Notes under the pieces: model-generated | Database searches by the model: none | What the model saw: the letters and a program-made list of their open reading frames with translations, nothing else | Told to the model about the DNA's origin: nothing | Assembly: GCA_025454405.1 (NCBI GenBank) | Contig: JALOON010000002.1 | Span: 1 to 64,000, forward strand | DNA from: Oscillatoriaceae cyanobacterium Prado104 | Lineage (GTDB): Bacteria > Cyanobacteriota > Cyanobacteriia > Cyanobacteriales > Microcoleaceae | Length of the DNA: 64,000 bases | Direction: 5' to 3' | Shown here: positions 7,334 through 16,411 of the stretch, one piece after another | Numbering within the stretch: the stretch's first letter is position 1 | Layout: the number at the start of each line of letters is the position of its first letter | Program-made: the position numbers and the translations under genes

Positions 7334-7489
7334 AATTTATTGAACTTGGTACAAAATCTTAATTTAAATGCCAATCCCCCAAAATTGGCTCTCAACTGTC
7401 AACTGTCAATTGAATTTTCAACTACATCAACAAACGGGATATTTGCGATAAACTATGTTTCGACCAGTAAATTCGAGGTTTCCCGCAAC

Positions 7490-9493
7490 ATGAGTTCCCC
7501 TGCAACTGCTACCTCCGACATCGAGTCGCAGCCGTCTCAACCGACCGCAAACAATGGCAAAGTACCAGCCACCGATTTGACAACTGATACGGAACAGCCC
7601 CGCAAGCCCTGGACGATCGAAGATAGCGAAAAACTGTACCGGATTCAAGGCTGGGGCGAACCTTACTTTTCAATCAATGCCGCCGGTCACGTTACAGTAT
7701 CTCCTAAGGGCGATCGCGGCGGTTCCTTGGATTTGTACGAATTGGTAGAATCCCTGAAACAGCGCAATTTGGCTCTGCCGCTCCTGGTGCGATTTTCTGA
7801 TATTTTAGAAGACAGGATCGAGCGCTTAAATTCCTGTTTTGCCAGGGCGATCGCCCGTTACAATTACAAAAATGTCTATCGCGGTGTTTTTCCCGTCAAA
7901 TGCAACCAGCAACGGCATTTAATTGAAAATTTGGTGCGCTTCGGCGAACCCCACCACTTCGGCCTCGAAGCCGGCTCGAAGCCGGAATTAATGATAGCTT
8001 TGGCGTTGTTAAGAACTCCCGGCGCGCTGTTAATTTGCAACGGTTACAAAGACCGAGAATACATCGAAACTGCTGTTTTAGCGCAGCGCTTGGGGCAAAC
8101 TTCGGTAATTGTTTTGGAGCAAGTTGAAGAAGTACAACTGGCAATTGCAGCGAGCAAATCTTTGGGCATTAAACCGATTTTGGGAGTGCGGGCAAAACTC
8201 ACTACCAAAGGCGTCGGGCGCTGGGGAGGTTCCACGGGCGATCGGGCAAAATTCGGTTTGACAATTCCTGAAATTATTCAGGCTGTGAAAGAACTTGAAA
8301 AAGCGGGAATGTTGGATTGCTTGCAGTTATTGCACTTTCACATCGGCTCGCAAATTTCCTCAATTAGTGTCATCAAGGAAGCGATTCGAGAAGCCAGCCA
8401 CATTTATGTAGAATTGGCGAAATTGGGAGCTAACATGAATTATTTGGATGTCGGCGGCGGCCTCGGCGTCGATTACGACGGCTCTAAAACCAATTTCCAC
8501 GCTTCCAAAAATTACAACATGCAAAACTACGCTAACGACGTAGTAGCGGGAATTAAAGATGCTTGCGACGAGCGGAAACTGCCAGTACCGATTATAATTA
8601 GCGAAAGCGGACGGGCGATCGCATCCCACCAATCCGTGTTAATTTTTGACGTACTCGGCACCAGCGATGTTCTCCGAGAAACGCCAGAACCTGTAAGCGA
8701 AGACGCCCATCAAATCCCGCGCAATCTCTACGAAATTTACCAGTCGATCGGACTGGATAACTATCAAGAAGTCTATCACGATGCCATCCAATTTAAAGAT
8801 GAAGCAATCAGTTTATTTAACTTAGGCTATTTGGGAATAGTCGAGCGGGCAAAAACCGAACAATTGTACTGGGCTTGCTGCGAAAAAATCCAGGCGATCG
8901 CGCGCCAAAAAGAATACGTGCCGGACGATTTGGAAGACTTAGAAAAGGTGATGGCTTCGATTTATTACATCAACCTGTCAGTTTTTCGATCGGCCCCCGA
9001 CTGCTGGGCGATAAATCAATTGTTCCCAATTATGCCAATCAATCGGCTCGATGAAGAACCAACCCAGCGTGGAATTTTAGCCGATCTCACCTGCGATAGC
9101 GACGGCAAACTCGACCAATTTATCGACTTGCGAGATGTCAAATCAGTTCTGGAACTGCACGCCCTAAAACCCGGAGAACCGTACTATTTAGCCCTATTTT
9201 TAGGCGGTGCGTACCAAGAAATTATGGGCAACTTGCACAACTTATTCGGCGATGCCAATGTCGTTCACATCCAGCTAACACCTTCCGGCTACAACATCGA
9301 ACATGTTGTCAAAGGCGATACCATGAAAGAAGTGCTCGGCTACGTGCAATACGATGCAGAAAGTTTGGTAGAAAGCATCCGCCTCCAGACAGAAGAAGCA
9401 TTCCAGAAAAACAAAATTACCCTTGCCGAATCGCAACTTTTGCTGCAAAATTACGAGCGGAGTTTGAGTCGCTATACATACCTTCAATCTTGA
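7490..9493 (+). CDS. speA: Biosynthetic arginine decarboxylase
   Basis: About 667 residues, normal for SpeA (630-680). The PLP-binding Lys lies in GVFPVKCNQQ, followed by GLEAGSKPEL; LLHFHIGSQI and LDVGGGLGVDYDGS are the phosphate-binding and sheet elements of group IV decarboxylases, and FRSAPDCWAINQLFPIMPI is typical of the C-terminal half. It converts arginine to agmatine with release of CO2, the first step of polyamine synthesis in cyanobacteria, and is cytoplasmic. The frame is open from 7256, but the ATG at 7490 gives a family-like N-terminus (PWTIEDSEKLYRIQGWG soon after); the extra 78 codons translate a dispersed repeat. Confidence 0.95.
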   Translation: MSSPATATSDIESQPSQPTANNGKVPATDLTTDTEQPRKPWTIEDSEKLYRIQGWGEPYFSINAAGHVTVSPKGDRGGSLDLYELVESLKQRNLALPLLVRFSDILEDRIERLNSCFARAIARYNYKNVYRGVFPVKCNQQRHLIENLVRFGEPHHFGLEAGSKPELMIALALLRTPGALLICNGYKDREYIETAVLAQRLGQTSVIVLEQVEEVQLAIAASKSLGIKPILGVRAKLTTKGVGRWGGSTGDRAKFGLTIPEIIQAVKELEKAGMLDCLQLLHFHIGSQISSISVIKEAIREASHIYVELAKLGANMNYLDVGGGLGVDYDGSKTNFHASKNYNMQNYANDVVAGIKDACDERKLPVPIIISESGRAIASHQSVLIFDVLGTSDVLRETPEPVSEDAHQIPRNLYEIYQSIGLDNYQEVYHDAIQFKDEAISLFNLGYLGIVERAKTEQLYWACCEKIQAIARQKEYVPDDLEDLEKVMASIYYINLSVFRSAPDCWAINQLFPIMPINRLDEEPTQRGILADLTCDSDGKLDQFIDLRDVKSVLELHALKPGEPYYLALFLGGAYQEIMGNLHNLFGDANVVHIQLTPSGYNIEHVVKGDTMKEVLGYVQYDAESLVESIRLQTEEAFQKNKITLAESQLLLQNYERSLSRYTYLQS

Positions 9494-9648
9494 CCGGAAT
9501 GGACTTAAGTCCGTACCATTCAGCTCTTGCAGCAATGTCAATTGGGGTTTGTCGTGGGGTGGGTTTATTTAACCTGTTTGCTGCGTTTAAAACTGTTGGT
9601 GAACCCGCCCCTTGTATCTTTACCATTTCTCCTTAAGGATGCACCTAG

Positions 9649-9882
9649 ATGCAAATTTTAGAGTCGCACGATCGAGCCGCATTTTCCACAATGCGAGCGC
9701 AACTTCATCGAGAATTTGTCACAGACATCAGTGCGCGTCTGGGTGTTGTCGGGCGCGTGCCTTCACAATACTTTAGATTTGTTCGTAAAACTTATAGATT
9801 AGGGGCTTTTGCTGGTTTCTCTGAAAAAAGATTAGGAATTATTCTCAATAATTCGACGAATTTTGTGCGTTTGGGGGCTTGA
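9649..9882 (+). CDS. Hypothetical 77-aa protein
   Basis: ATG at 9649 with an AAGGA-like site 8-12 nt upstream, basic protein (QYFRFVRKTYRLGAF) with no family I recognise, no signal peptide and no membrane segment. It could be a remnant of something longer. Support is only an open frame in an otherwise empty interval. Confidence 0.25.
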   Translation: MQILESHDRAAFSTMRAQLHREFVTDISARLGVVGRVPSQYFRFVRKTYRLGAFAGFSEKRLGIILNNSTNFVRLGA

Positions 9883-9987
9883 CTAAAAAAGGGAGTCGCG
9901 ATATCTTAAAATTATTTTGTAGGATTGAGGCATGGTTTAACTTAAAAAGCTTTCCTGAGCAAGAGAAGGCAAGCACTCAAAGTCCCC

Positions 9988-10159
9988 CTTTTTAAGGGGG
10001 ATTTAGCAGGGCGGATTTATGGTCGTCAGAGAAATTCCGTGAAGCTGATTGCTCCGTTGACTTAATCGATCGCGAACAATCAAGCTCGAACGAGGTTTCA
10101 AGGTCTGCTGATTTCTTTTCGCAACAATAAATCCGCCCTGCTTTTTAAGGGGGATTTAG
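9988..10159. mobile_element. 134-bp MITE-like element with 14-bp TIRs inside a 19-bp direct repeat
   Basis: CAGGGCGGATTTAT (10007-10020) and ATAAATCCGCCCTG (10127-10140) are perfect 14-bp terminal inverted repeats of a 134-bp segment. It is abutted exactly on both sides by CTTTTTAAGGGGGATTTAG (9988-10006 and 10141-10159), a perfect 19-bp direct repeat that is itself part of a dispersed G-run palindrome. The insert thus interrupts an older repeat. The interior has no open frame of note. The 19-bp duplication is long for a target-site duplication, so capture by recombination between repeat copies is an alternative. Confidence 0.65.
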
Positions 10160-10242
10160 GGGGATCGAGACTCAGGTAAAAACGATATTTCCCAAGGATT
10201 TTAGTCTGAGGTTGACACTTAATGTATCGTGTCCTTATCCAC

Positions 10243-11403
10243 TCATTCAGCAGCGAGAATTTCTGCGATCGCGCGTCTTTCCTCTGCGACTTGAGAGGGC
10301 AAAACTTGGCGCGCATCAGTAATCAACCAATCTAATGCCGCTGCTTGCAAATCGATCGAAGCCCCGATTTTATCAACGCAATAGCGCCCGAATACCAACT
10401 TATCAACCAACCGCACCTCGGGTCCCAAACGGGAATATTCAAATATCACGCTATTTTCCACAGTTGCGCCGCTGCACACCCAACAATTTGGACCGATCAT
10501 CGTCGGGCCGACAATTTTTGCCCCGTCTTCAATTTTCGTCATCGCGCCAATATAAACAGGTCCGGTAATATCAACCTTATCCCAATTGACCGCCACATTC
10601 AAACCAGTATAAATTCCGGGTTTAACTTCAATTCCCGGAATCGAAACATTTTTAACTTTTCCCAAAAGTACGCTCTGAATTGCCTGCCAGTAGTCAGGAA
10701 CTTTGCCGATATCCACCCACTCGAACTCCATGCTGATTCCGTAAAACGGCGCGCCTGCTGCTACTAATTTGGGGAATAACTGCGAGCCGATATCGTACTC
10801 CGTATTGGAGGGAATATAATTGAATATTTCCGGTTCAAAAATGTAAATACCGGTGTTGATATCGGTGCTTAAAGCTTCCTCTACAGGTGGTTTCTCTTGG
10901 AATGCTTTAACTTTTCCCGACTCGTCAGTAACTACCACACCGTAACTCGAAACTTCTTCTCGAGGAACTGATTTCATCACAATAGTTGCGATCGCTCCTT
11001 TTTCCCGGTGCCACTTCACCGCAGCAGTCAAATCCAAGTCAATCAAAGCGTCCCCGCACAGTACCACAAAGGTATCGTCAAAAAACGGCGAAAAGTCCTG
11101 AATCCGCTTCATCCCGCCGGCCGAACCGACAGCTTCACCAATCATTTGACCGTCTTCGATCCGCCCTTCAAAAGAATAGCCAATTTGCACTCCAAACTTT
11201 TGACCATCTCGAAAATAGTTTTCAATCACGTCAGCTAGGTGAGAAACATTGACCATAATTTGGTCGAACCCATGCTGGCGGAGCAGTTCAACCAAGAACT
11301 CCATCACCGGCTTTTGCAGGATGGGGATCATCGGTTTGGGTGTCGTGTGAGTAATGGGACGGACGCGAGTGCCTTTACCGGCCGCCAGAATCATGGCTTT
11401 CAT
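10243..11403 (-). CDS. Sugar-1-phosphate nucleotidyltransferase with left-handed beta-helix
   Basis: 386 residues. MILAAGKGTRVRPITHTTPK is the nucleotide-binding signature (GxGTRxRP...PK), with VVLCGDALIDLDL as the metal-binding GDxLxD, and INTGIYIFEPE and EFEWVDIGKVPDYW completing the catalytic domain (1-235). The C-terminus has hexapeptide-like turns (YIGAMTKIEDGAKIVGPTMI). Such enzymes make NDP-sugars (GDP-mannose or dTDP/UDP-glucose) for polysaccharide and glycolipid synthesis; the exact sugar cannot be read from sequence. I chose the ATG at 11403, which opens MKAMILAAG; five further codons upstream are open. Confidence 0.85.
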   Translation of the reverse strand: MKAMILAAGKGTRVRPITHTTPKPMIPILQKPVMEFLVELLRQHGFDQIMVNVSHLADVIENYFRDGQKFGVQIGYSFEGRIEDGQMIGEAVGSAGGMKRIQDFSPFFDDTFVVLCGDALIDLDLTAAVKWHREKGAIATIVMKSVPREEVSSYGVVVTDESGKVKAFQEKPPVEEALSTDINTGIYIFEPEIFNYIPSNTEYDIGSQLFPKLVAAGAPFYGISMEFEWVDIGKVPDYWQAIQSVLLGKVKNVSIPGIEVKPGIYTGLNVAVNWDKVDITGPVYIGAMTKIEDGAKIVGPTMIGPNCWVCSGATVENSVIFEYSRLGPEVRLVDKLVFGRYCVDKIGASIDLQAAALDWLITDARQVLPSQVAEERRAIAEILAAE

Positions 11404-11578
11404 TGTTAATTTCCTCAACCCTCTGTTAATATATCAACTCAACAATTAGACGCTAGTAGATGCTAGCATTAGCGATCGATCCTCAAGAGCGATCGCGCAC
11501 AAAACCTGACTTGTTTATAGGCGACATCCTACCAGGCGATCGGTCATTACTGACCATTTAGCCCTATTTTGGCAGGAA

Positions 11579-12406
11579 TCAGAGATCGGGAAGAATTGAC
11601 CGGATTTTGAGGTCTTGATAAAATTCTTCCTGAACCAACTCTACTTTAGACTGAGCTGATAGCAGCAACAGCGCCCAAAAAATGCCCACGCGATCCTTAT
11701 TTGGCAAGTGAACTTCCCCCGTCGGTACTGGCTCTTCTGCAGGGGCTGCAGAGTGCAAATCCTTACCCGACCAAAGTTCGAGCAGTCTCTCCAGATCGAG
11801 CCAATCCCCTCCAATCTCTGCCCCGCACTCGAGCAGAAATTGTTCGAGTTCGCTTGCTGTTTCCACCAAATTTTCCTGGTGAGCTAGCTCGGCTATGGCC
11901 CGAGCCGCTTGGGAGCGCGTTTTTGAACTCGAGCGACGCCGCGGAGTAACTGTCTGTTCCATTGCTGCTTTCATGAGCTGCAACTGTTCGATCAGTTCCG
12001 GCAGAGTCACAGGTCGTTTTTGCGGTAGTTGGGCTACCCCCCGGCGTCGCAGTTGCCGTTCTAAATTCTGCGGCAAGCGGCGTCCGGAGCTGCTGTCTGC
12101 CTCTTCTGGTGTCTCCTCCTCGGGTAAGTCGGGATTGGCGGGAGATTCTGAGAGTACGAGACTTTCTGCTTTGAGCAAGACTAGCATTGAGGCGTACAAA
12201 AACGCCTGTCCCGAATGGGATAAATCGGAGAAATCCGCACTCGGATCGGCAGCGCGGGTGGCATTGAGCTTGCTCAAACATCGATCGAACACTTCAATTA
12301 CCTGCACGTCCCAAGGATCGATTTCTCCCCGTTCTGCAAGGTCAATTAACAGTGCGATACTCTCAGAAATCGCTTCTAAACCATCTCGGTCTTGAGAAAC
12401 AACCAT
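11579..12406 (-). CDS. scpA: Segregation and condensation protein A
   Basis: 275 residues. The N-terminus (LEAISESIALLIDLAERGEI then DPWDVQVIEVFDRCL) and FLYASMLVLLKAESLVL match ScpA kleisins, which bridge the SMC heads with ScpB in the chromosome-organising condensin. The C-terminal winged helix (VGIFWALLLLSAQSKVELVQ then EEFYQDLKI) binds the SMC cap. The middle (about 95-165) is charged and Arg/Ser-rich, as expected of a flexible kleisin linker. scpB is not in the window. A TnpB element has inserted about 30-95 bp upstream of the start and may affect the promoter. Confidence 0.9.
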   Translation of the reverse strand: MVVSQDRDGLEAISESIALLIDLAERGEIDPWDVQVIEVFDRCLSKLNATRAADPSADFSDLSHSGQAFLYASMLVLLKAESLVLSESPANPDLPEEETPEEADSSSGRRLPQNLERQLRRRGVAQLPQKRPVTLPELIEQLQLMKAAMEQTVTPRRRSSSKTRSQAARAIAELAHQENLVETASELEQFLLECGAEIGGDWLDLERLLELWSGKDLHSAAPAEEPVPTGEVHLPNKDRVGIFWALLLLSAQSKVELVQEEFYQDLKIRSILPDL

Positions 12407-12467
12407 GCGATTTTAGATTTTCGATTTGTCAAGCCGACAGCTAACATAACAGCTAATTTGACATCCA

Positions 12468-12488
12468 CCCCGCCGTGGAACGGCGAGG
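12468..12488 (-). ncRNA. Right-end hairpin, probable 3' part of a TnpB guide (omega/re) RNA
   Basis: CCTCGCCGTTCCACGGCGGGG on the minus strand folds into a short stem-loop immediately after the tnpB stop codon (12500). In studied TnpB systems the right-end RNA overlapping the 3' end of tnpB is the guide scaffold, with the guide read from just outside the element. The RNA itself is inferred. Confidence 0.45.
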
Positions 12489-12499
12489 ATTCCCAAGAC

Positions 12500-13675
12500 T
12501 CACGACTTGGGTTTCTGCTTCAAGGCACCTGCCGATTCAGACTTGCTCTGTTCGGGCCTTACGGTTGCTCCACAGACTGAAACGGCTTGCCCTGCCGCCA
12601 AAATATTTTTTGCTGCGTTAATATCTCGGTCGTGATGCGCCCTGCACTTGGGACACTTCCACTCCCTGACATTCAACGGCAATTTACTTAAAACATGACC
12701 GCAGTTTCCGCAGCGTTTTGAACTGGGAAACCAGCGGTCTATTTTTATTAAATCGCGCCCGTACCACTGACATTTGTACGTTAGCTGGCGGATTAGTTCG
12801 CCCCAACTAGCGTCGCTGATAGCAAATGCTAGTTTCTGGTTTTTCACCAGATTCTCGATCGCTAAATCCTCAACTGCAATCGTTTGGTTTTCGCGAACGA
12901 GTTGAGTCGTTAACTTGTGAAGAAAATCCGTGCGGGCATCAACAATTTGCGCGTATACTCTCGCAACTTGCACTCGCGCTTTCTCTCGATTCTTGCTTCC
13001 CTTGAACTTGCGGGCAAGAGCTTTCTGCTTGCGCTTCAGCTTTTTGCGCAACTTGTTGAAGTGTTTGGGATTAGCAATCTTGTCACCGTTGCTGGTACGA
13101 GCGATCGAGCTGGTAATCCCCACATCCAATCCGATGGCTTTGTCGGTTTTTGGCAGCGGTTGAATCGTCAAGTCATCTACCAAGATGGAGGCGTACCACC
13201 TTCCGGCTGGTGTCATCCTTACCGTGATGCTAGATGGAACGCATCCTTGGGGAATTTGCTTGCTCCAACGAATGGGTAACGGCTCCGTGCATTTAGCTAA
13301 AAATACCTGTCCGTCTTTCCACCGGAAGCCTGCCTTAGTGAATTGCGCGCTACCGCCGTTGTGTTTTTTCTTGAAGTTCGGATACTTGGCCCGCCCTGCA
13401 AAAAAGTTGGTAAATGCTGCTTGGAGGTTGCGGAGTCCTTGTTGGAGGGGGACGCTGCTAACTTCGTTGAGAAACGCAAGTTCTTCCTCTTTCTTCCAGG
13501 CAGTAAGCATGGAACAAGTTTCACCGTAGCCGATTCTCTCGCTTCGTTCGTACCAAGATTCGGTGCGGTACGCCAAAGCTTTGTTGTAGGTCAGTCGAAT
13601 GCAACCCAGGGTTCGGCGCAAGAGTTGTTCTTGCTCGGGCGTGGGGTAGAACCGGTAGCGGTAGGCTTTTTCCAT
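12500..13675 (-). CDS. tnpB: TnpB-family RNA-guided endonuclease (transposon-associated)
   Basis: 391 residues, full length for the compact TnpB family. N-terminal RYRFYPTPEQEQLLRRTLG, then the RuvC-like nuclease: first Asp in AIGLDVGITSS, Glu in VEDLAIENL, last Asp in DRDINAAKNI. Between the second and third lies the zinc finger CGNCGHV...CPKC. All catalytic residues are intact. TnpB cuts DNA matching a guide RNA from the element's right end and thereby keeps the element at its donor site. The gene has no partner tnpA. The C-terminal tail is Ser/Lys-rich. Start ATG at 13675 follows the left-end hairpin by about 60 bp. Confidence 0.92.
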   Translation of the reverse strand: MEKAYRYRFYPTPEQEQLLRRTLGCIRLTYNKALAYRTESWYERSERIGYGETCSMLTAWKKEEELAFLNEVSSVPLQQGLRNLQAAFTNFFAGRAKYPNFKKKHNGGSAQFTKAGFRWKDGQVFLAKCTEPLPIRWSKQIPQGCVPSSITVRMTPAGRWYASILVDDLTIQPLPKTDKAIGLDVGITSSIARTSNGDKIANPKHFNKLRKKLKRKQKALARKFKGSKNREKARVQVARVYAQIVDARTDFLHKLTTQLVRENQTIAVEDLAIENLVKNQKLAFAISDASWGELIRQLTYKCQWYGRDLIKIDRWFPSSKRCGNCGHVLSKLPLNVREWKCPKCRAHHDRDINAAKNILAAGQAVSVCGATVRPEQSKSESAGALKQKPKS

Positions 13676-13733
13676 GCTTGCATTCTAACACGCCTGCTGT
13701 AAGCTTGTGGGTTGGGCGTCAGTATTTTGTAAA

Positions 13734-13753
13734 GCCGTCCTATAAGGACGGGG
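13734..13753. repeat. Left-end hairpin of the tnpB element
   Basis: GCCGTCCTATAAGGACGGGG forms a short stem typical of single-strand transposon ends. A near-identical hairpin without any tnpB lies at 50138-50163. Confidence 0.6.
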
Positions 13754-13959
13754 TTGAAAACCCAGGTTTTTGATAACAGTTAACATAACTGTCCTGTTAC
13801 TTGCATATTTTGAGGTTGGTAGCTGCTCGATCGTTCAACCTCGATCGTTCAACTATCCGGTCAAGATGTTCCCAGTGTATTTTTAATAATAACACAAACT
13901 GTGCGATTATCGAGAACTCCCGCCAATCTCAAATCTCGAATCTTAAATCTCAAATCGAA

Positions 13960-14784
13960 TCATGCTTTCTGCACTTTCGGCTGCTTGCTACCAAATCCCA
14001 ATAAAGGCAATAATTGGTATTTCATAAAGATGCCAGCCGCGACAAACAAGGCAATAATCACCGCACCAATTCCGATCGGACTTGGCAGCCAGAATACTGC
14101 CTCCAAATAGTTAATTTCCCCTGGCTTGAGATGCCAAACCAACTGTTTTCCTTCGAAATAACTTTTCGGTGCGCTCGCATTGGGAGCAGTTTCAATACTT
14201 TGAGCGCCCCAAGGCGTATTTAATCTAAAATCCAACTCCACAAGCCCGCCGGGACTGACTAAAAGATTTTCGTTAGATGATAGCAAAGAGAGCGATCGCA
14301 AATCCAATTCCAAACTCAACCGATTGCGCAGCACCAAGAGCAAATTATTTTGTTTGACATTGAGTTGAGATTCAAACTTAGGCAAATCGGTTTCTACCGG
14401 AGGCGCAGTGCGAGATTTTTTGTTGGGTTCGATCGGATTGTAAAATTGATTGAATTTCTTTTGTAACTCCGCCCCATTATTGAACGGAATCCTCACTAAA
14501 ACTTCCTGACTCGAAAGCCGTTTAGTTTTCCCGCCCAGCGACCTCACGCGGCGCTCTACACTGTTCAACCATTCTCCAACTGTTTCGCTGCTAAAGCTCG
14601 CCAGCCGTTCGCTAAGCTTAATGTGCTGCACGATTTCGCCGCGAGTTTGACTCTCAAAATTGACTCCGACATCATATTGAACGCAGCCCGTAATTAAAGT
14701 TAAAAGGCAAAAAACTAACGGCAAAAACAAGAATACTTTTTGTTTCTTTTTTTCCATTCCATCTTTGACATTTGGCTCTTTCAT
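13960..14784 (-). CDS. DUF3153 lipoprotein
   Basis: 274 residues. Lipoprotein signal FLFLPLVFCLLTLITGC with the lipobox Cys, then YDVGVNFESQTRGEIVQHIK, typical of the cyanobacterial DUF3153 family. A C-terminal membrane helix (IGIGAVIIALFVAAGIFM) follows LVWHLKPGEINYLEAVFW, so the protein is probably anchored at both ends in the inner membrane with its body outside the cytoplasm. Function unknown. The first ATG (14784, AGGA just upstream) is used; an ATG nine codons later is possible. Confidence 0.85.
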   Translation of the reverse strand: MKEPNVKDGMEKKKQKVFLFLPLVFCLLTLITGCVQYDVGVNFESQTRGEIVQHIKLSERLASFSSETVGEWLNSVERRVRSLGGKTKRLSSQEVLVRIPFNNGAELQKKFNQFYNPIEPNKKSRTAPPVETDLPKFESQLNVKQNNLLLVLRNRLSLELDLRSLSLLSSNENLLVSPGGLVELDFRLNTPWGAQSIETAPNASAPKSYFEGKQLVWHLKPGEINYLEAVFWLPSPIGIGAVIIALFVAAGIFMKYQLLPLLGFGSKQPKVQKA

Positions 14785-15051
14785 GGTTCCTATTTCCCTG
14801 TTTGTGGAAGTAAAATTTCTCAGTAAGGTTCGCAGTCAGGACTTCAGTCCTTCTCTTCCCTGCGCGCGAAACTAAAATTTCGCAGTCAGGACTTCAATCA
14901 GCATAAAATTCATAGGACTAAAGTCCTTACTACAAACACTTTAAACAGTTTCGATCGACATCCGAGGAATTTATTCCTCACTACAAACATTTTCGATCGC
15001 GGGTCGAGAATTGCCAAGGGAATTGTCAGATTTAAATTAATCGCACAAAAC
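14785..15051. repeat. Intergenic GGACTTCAGTCC repeats
   Basis: Three diverged copies of the GCAGTCAGGACTTCAGTCC / GGACTAAAGTCC element lie between 14825 and 14990. No gene. Confidence 0.6.
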
Positions 15052-16368
15052 CTATTGCCTTGCAGCTACACCCAACTGCTGGAACAACATACTCGGCAAG
15101 TATGCCCCGCCACCTACCCATTCGCATTCGCTGCTCAAATCCGCCAAATTTTTAAAGGCTTCAAAAATACTGCCAGCCACCATTGTATTCTTGACGCGAC
15201 CGACAATTTGACCTTTTTCTACTTTATATCCTAAAGCTAAATTGACAGAAAATTCGCCTGCTAATTGATTGGATTGACCCGCACCTAAAACCTGTTCTAC
15301 TATTAAACCCTCGTCCATGCTAGCAATCAAATCTGCCATCGCCGTCTGTCCGGGGGAAATGCAAAAATTAGTCAAATCCGGACTGGGGCGGGACAGCCCG
15401 CCGCGAAAACCGTTGCCTGTAGATTCTACACCAGCGCGAGCAGCCCACCTCCTGTCCCAATAGAATCCGGCGATCGTCCCTTTGTCGATAAAAACTTTGC
15501 GGCTGGTGGGAGCCCCTTCGTCGTCAAAGGGACAAGCAGAAGGGCCGATAGTTGGGTCTTCAAAAAAGCTAAAGCGTTCGTCAAATAAGGTTTCGCCGAG
15601 TTTGTCCGCTAGAGGCGAGGCTTTTTGCACGACTGCTTGACCGGAAAGGATGGTATCGAACAAGCCTCCGAGGGTACTGGCGGCGGAATTGGGGGTAAAC
15701 AGTACGGGGTAGCTGCCGCTGGCGATGCTGGCTGGATTTTCAGCGAGGCGGTATTTTTCGATGAGTTTTTGGAGGATGCGTTCGGTGTCGAGGGGTCGAT
15801 CGCGCGCGACATCGTAACTGTATGCTTGCATAAAGTCTTCACCCTGAACCAAATTGCCCGCGATCGTACCGCTGAGTATTTGGCTGGACCTTTCGGCGCA
15901 TACATCTTTTGTCGTGGCAATCTTGACCGTGCCGCTGCGGACGTGAAAGCTGACATCTACCAGGATATCTGGATTGTAGTCGCGCACTCGATCGACCAGA
16001 TTTTTGCCCGTCTCGACTAATTCAGAAGTTGACGGCGGAGTGTAACTGCTGGGTTTGACGCCGCTAAAGTGGAAATCCGAAGCCAGTTCAAATTCTGCGG
16101 GGTCGCCGATTTCGGCTGTTTGAAGGGCTGCATCCACTAAATCTTCGAGTCTGGTTAAATCCGTCGCACTCGCAAAGCCGATTTTTCCCTTGTGAATCAC
16201 CCGGAGGGCGACACCTTGCAGTGCTTTTGTTTGCAGGGATTTGAGGCGATTGTTTTCAAATTCGATCGGCGTGTCTTGGCTGGATAGATAATAGACTTCA
16301 GCGGCATCGGCACGCTGACTTGCCAATTTTAAAATTTGGTCTACGGTGGAATCGCTCACAATAATCAT
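15052..16368 (-). CDS. pmbA: TldE/PmbA-family metallopeptidase subunit
   Basis: 438 residues, the normal family length. The N-terminus (ADAAEVYYLSSQDTPIEFEN, then LQGVALRVI and GKIGFASATDL) and PVLFTPNSAASTLGGLF, plus NLALGYKVEKGQIVGRVKNT, are hallmarks of the TldD/TldE family. The HExxxH zinc motif of TldD is absent, so this is the PmbA/TldE partner. TldD-TldE heterodimers degrade unfolded peptides and mature some RiPPs such as microcin B17, by cleaving leaders. tldD is not in the window. A RiPP locus lies 14 kb away; any link is speculative. Confidence 0.88.
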   Translation of the reverse strand: MIIVSDSTVDQILKLASQRADAAEVYYLSSQDTPIEFENNRLKSLQTKALQGVALRVIHKGKIGFASATDLTRLEDLVDAALQTAEIGDPAEFELASDFHFSGVKPSSYTPPSTSELVETGKNLVDRVRDYNPDILVDVSFHVRSGTVKIATTKDVCAERSSQILSGTIAGNLVQGEDFMQAYSYDVARDRPLDTERILQKLIEKYRLAENPASIASGSYPVLFTPNSAASTLGGLFDTILSGQAVVQKASPLADKLGETLFDERFSFFEDPTIGPSACPFDDEGAPTSRKVFIDKGTIAGFYWDRRWAARAGVESTGNGFRGGLSRPSPDLTNFCISPGQTAMADLIASMDEGLIVEQVLGAGQSNQLAGEFSVNLALGYKVEKGQIVGRVKNTMVAGSIFEAFKNLADLSSECEWVGGGAYLPSMLFQQLGVAARQ

Positions 16369-16411
16369 CGCCTTTGAGGTTGGTCTTGTTTAATTTTAGC
16401 GATTGTTTCGC

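Larger units (their letters stand above)
12437..13789 (-). mobile_element. Solo-tnpB insertion element (IS1341-like, IS200/IS605 group)
   Basis: The tnpB gene with subterminal hairpins at both ends: right end 12468-12488 (GCCGTGGAACGGC stem), left end 13734-13753 (GTCCTATAAGGAC stem). No tnpA transposase is present, so movement would need a Y1 transposase in trans. Imperfect 14-bp direct repeats, ACAGCTAACATAAC (12437-12450) and ACAGTTAACATAAC (13776-13789), bracket the element; the exact ends are not fixed by sequence alone. It sits between scpA and the DUF3153 gene. Confidence 0.7.

Noticed and set aside
13801..14223. Plus ORFs around the DUF3153 3' end
   Set aside because: Shadows of the minus-strand gene and repeat sequence.
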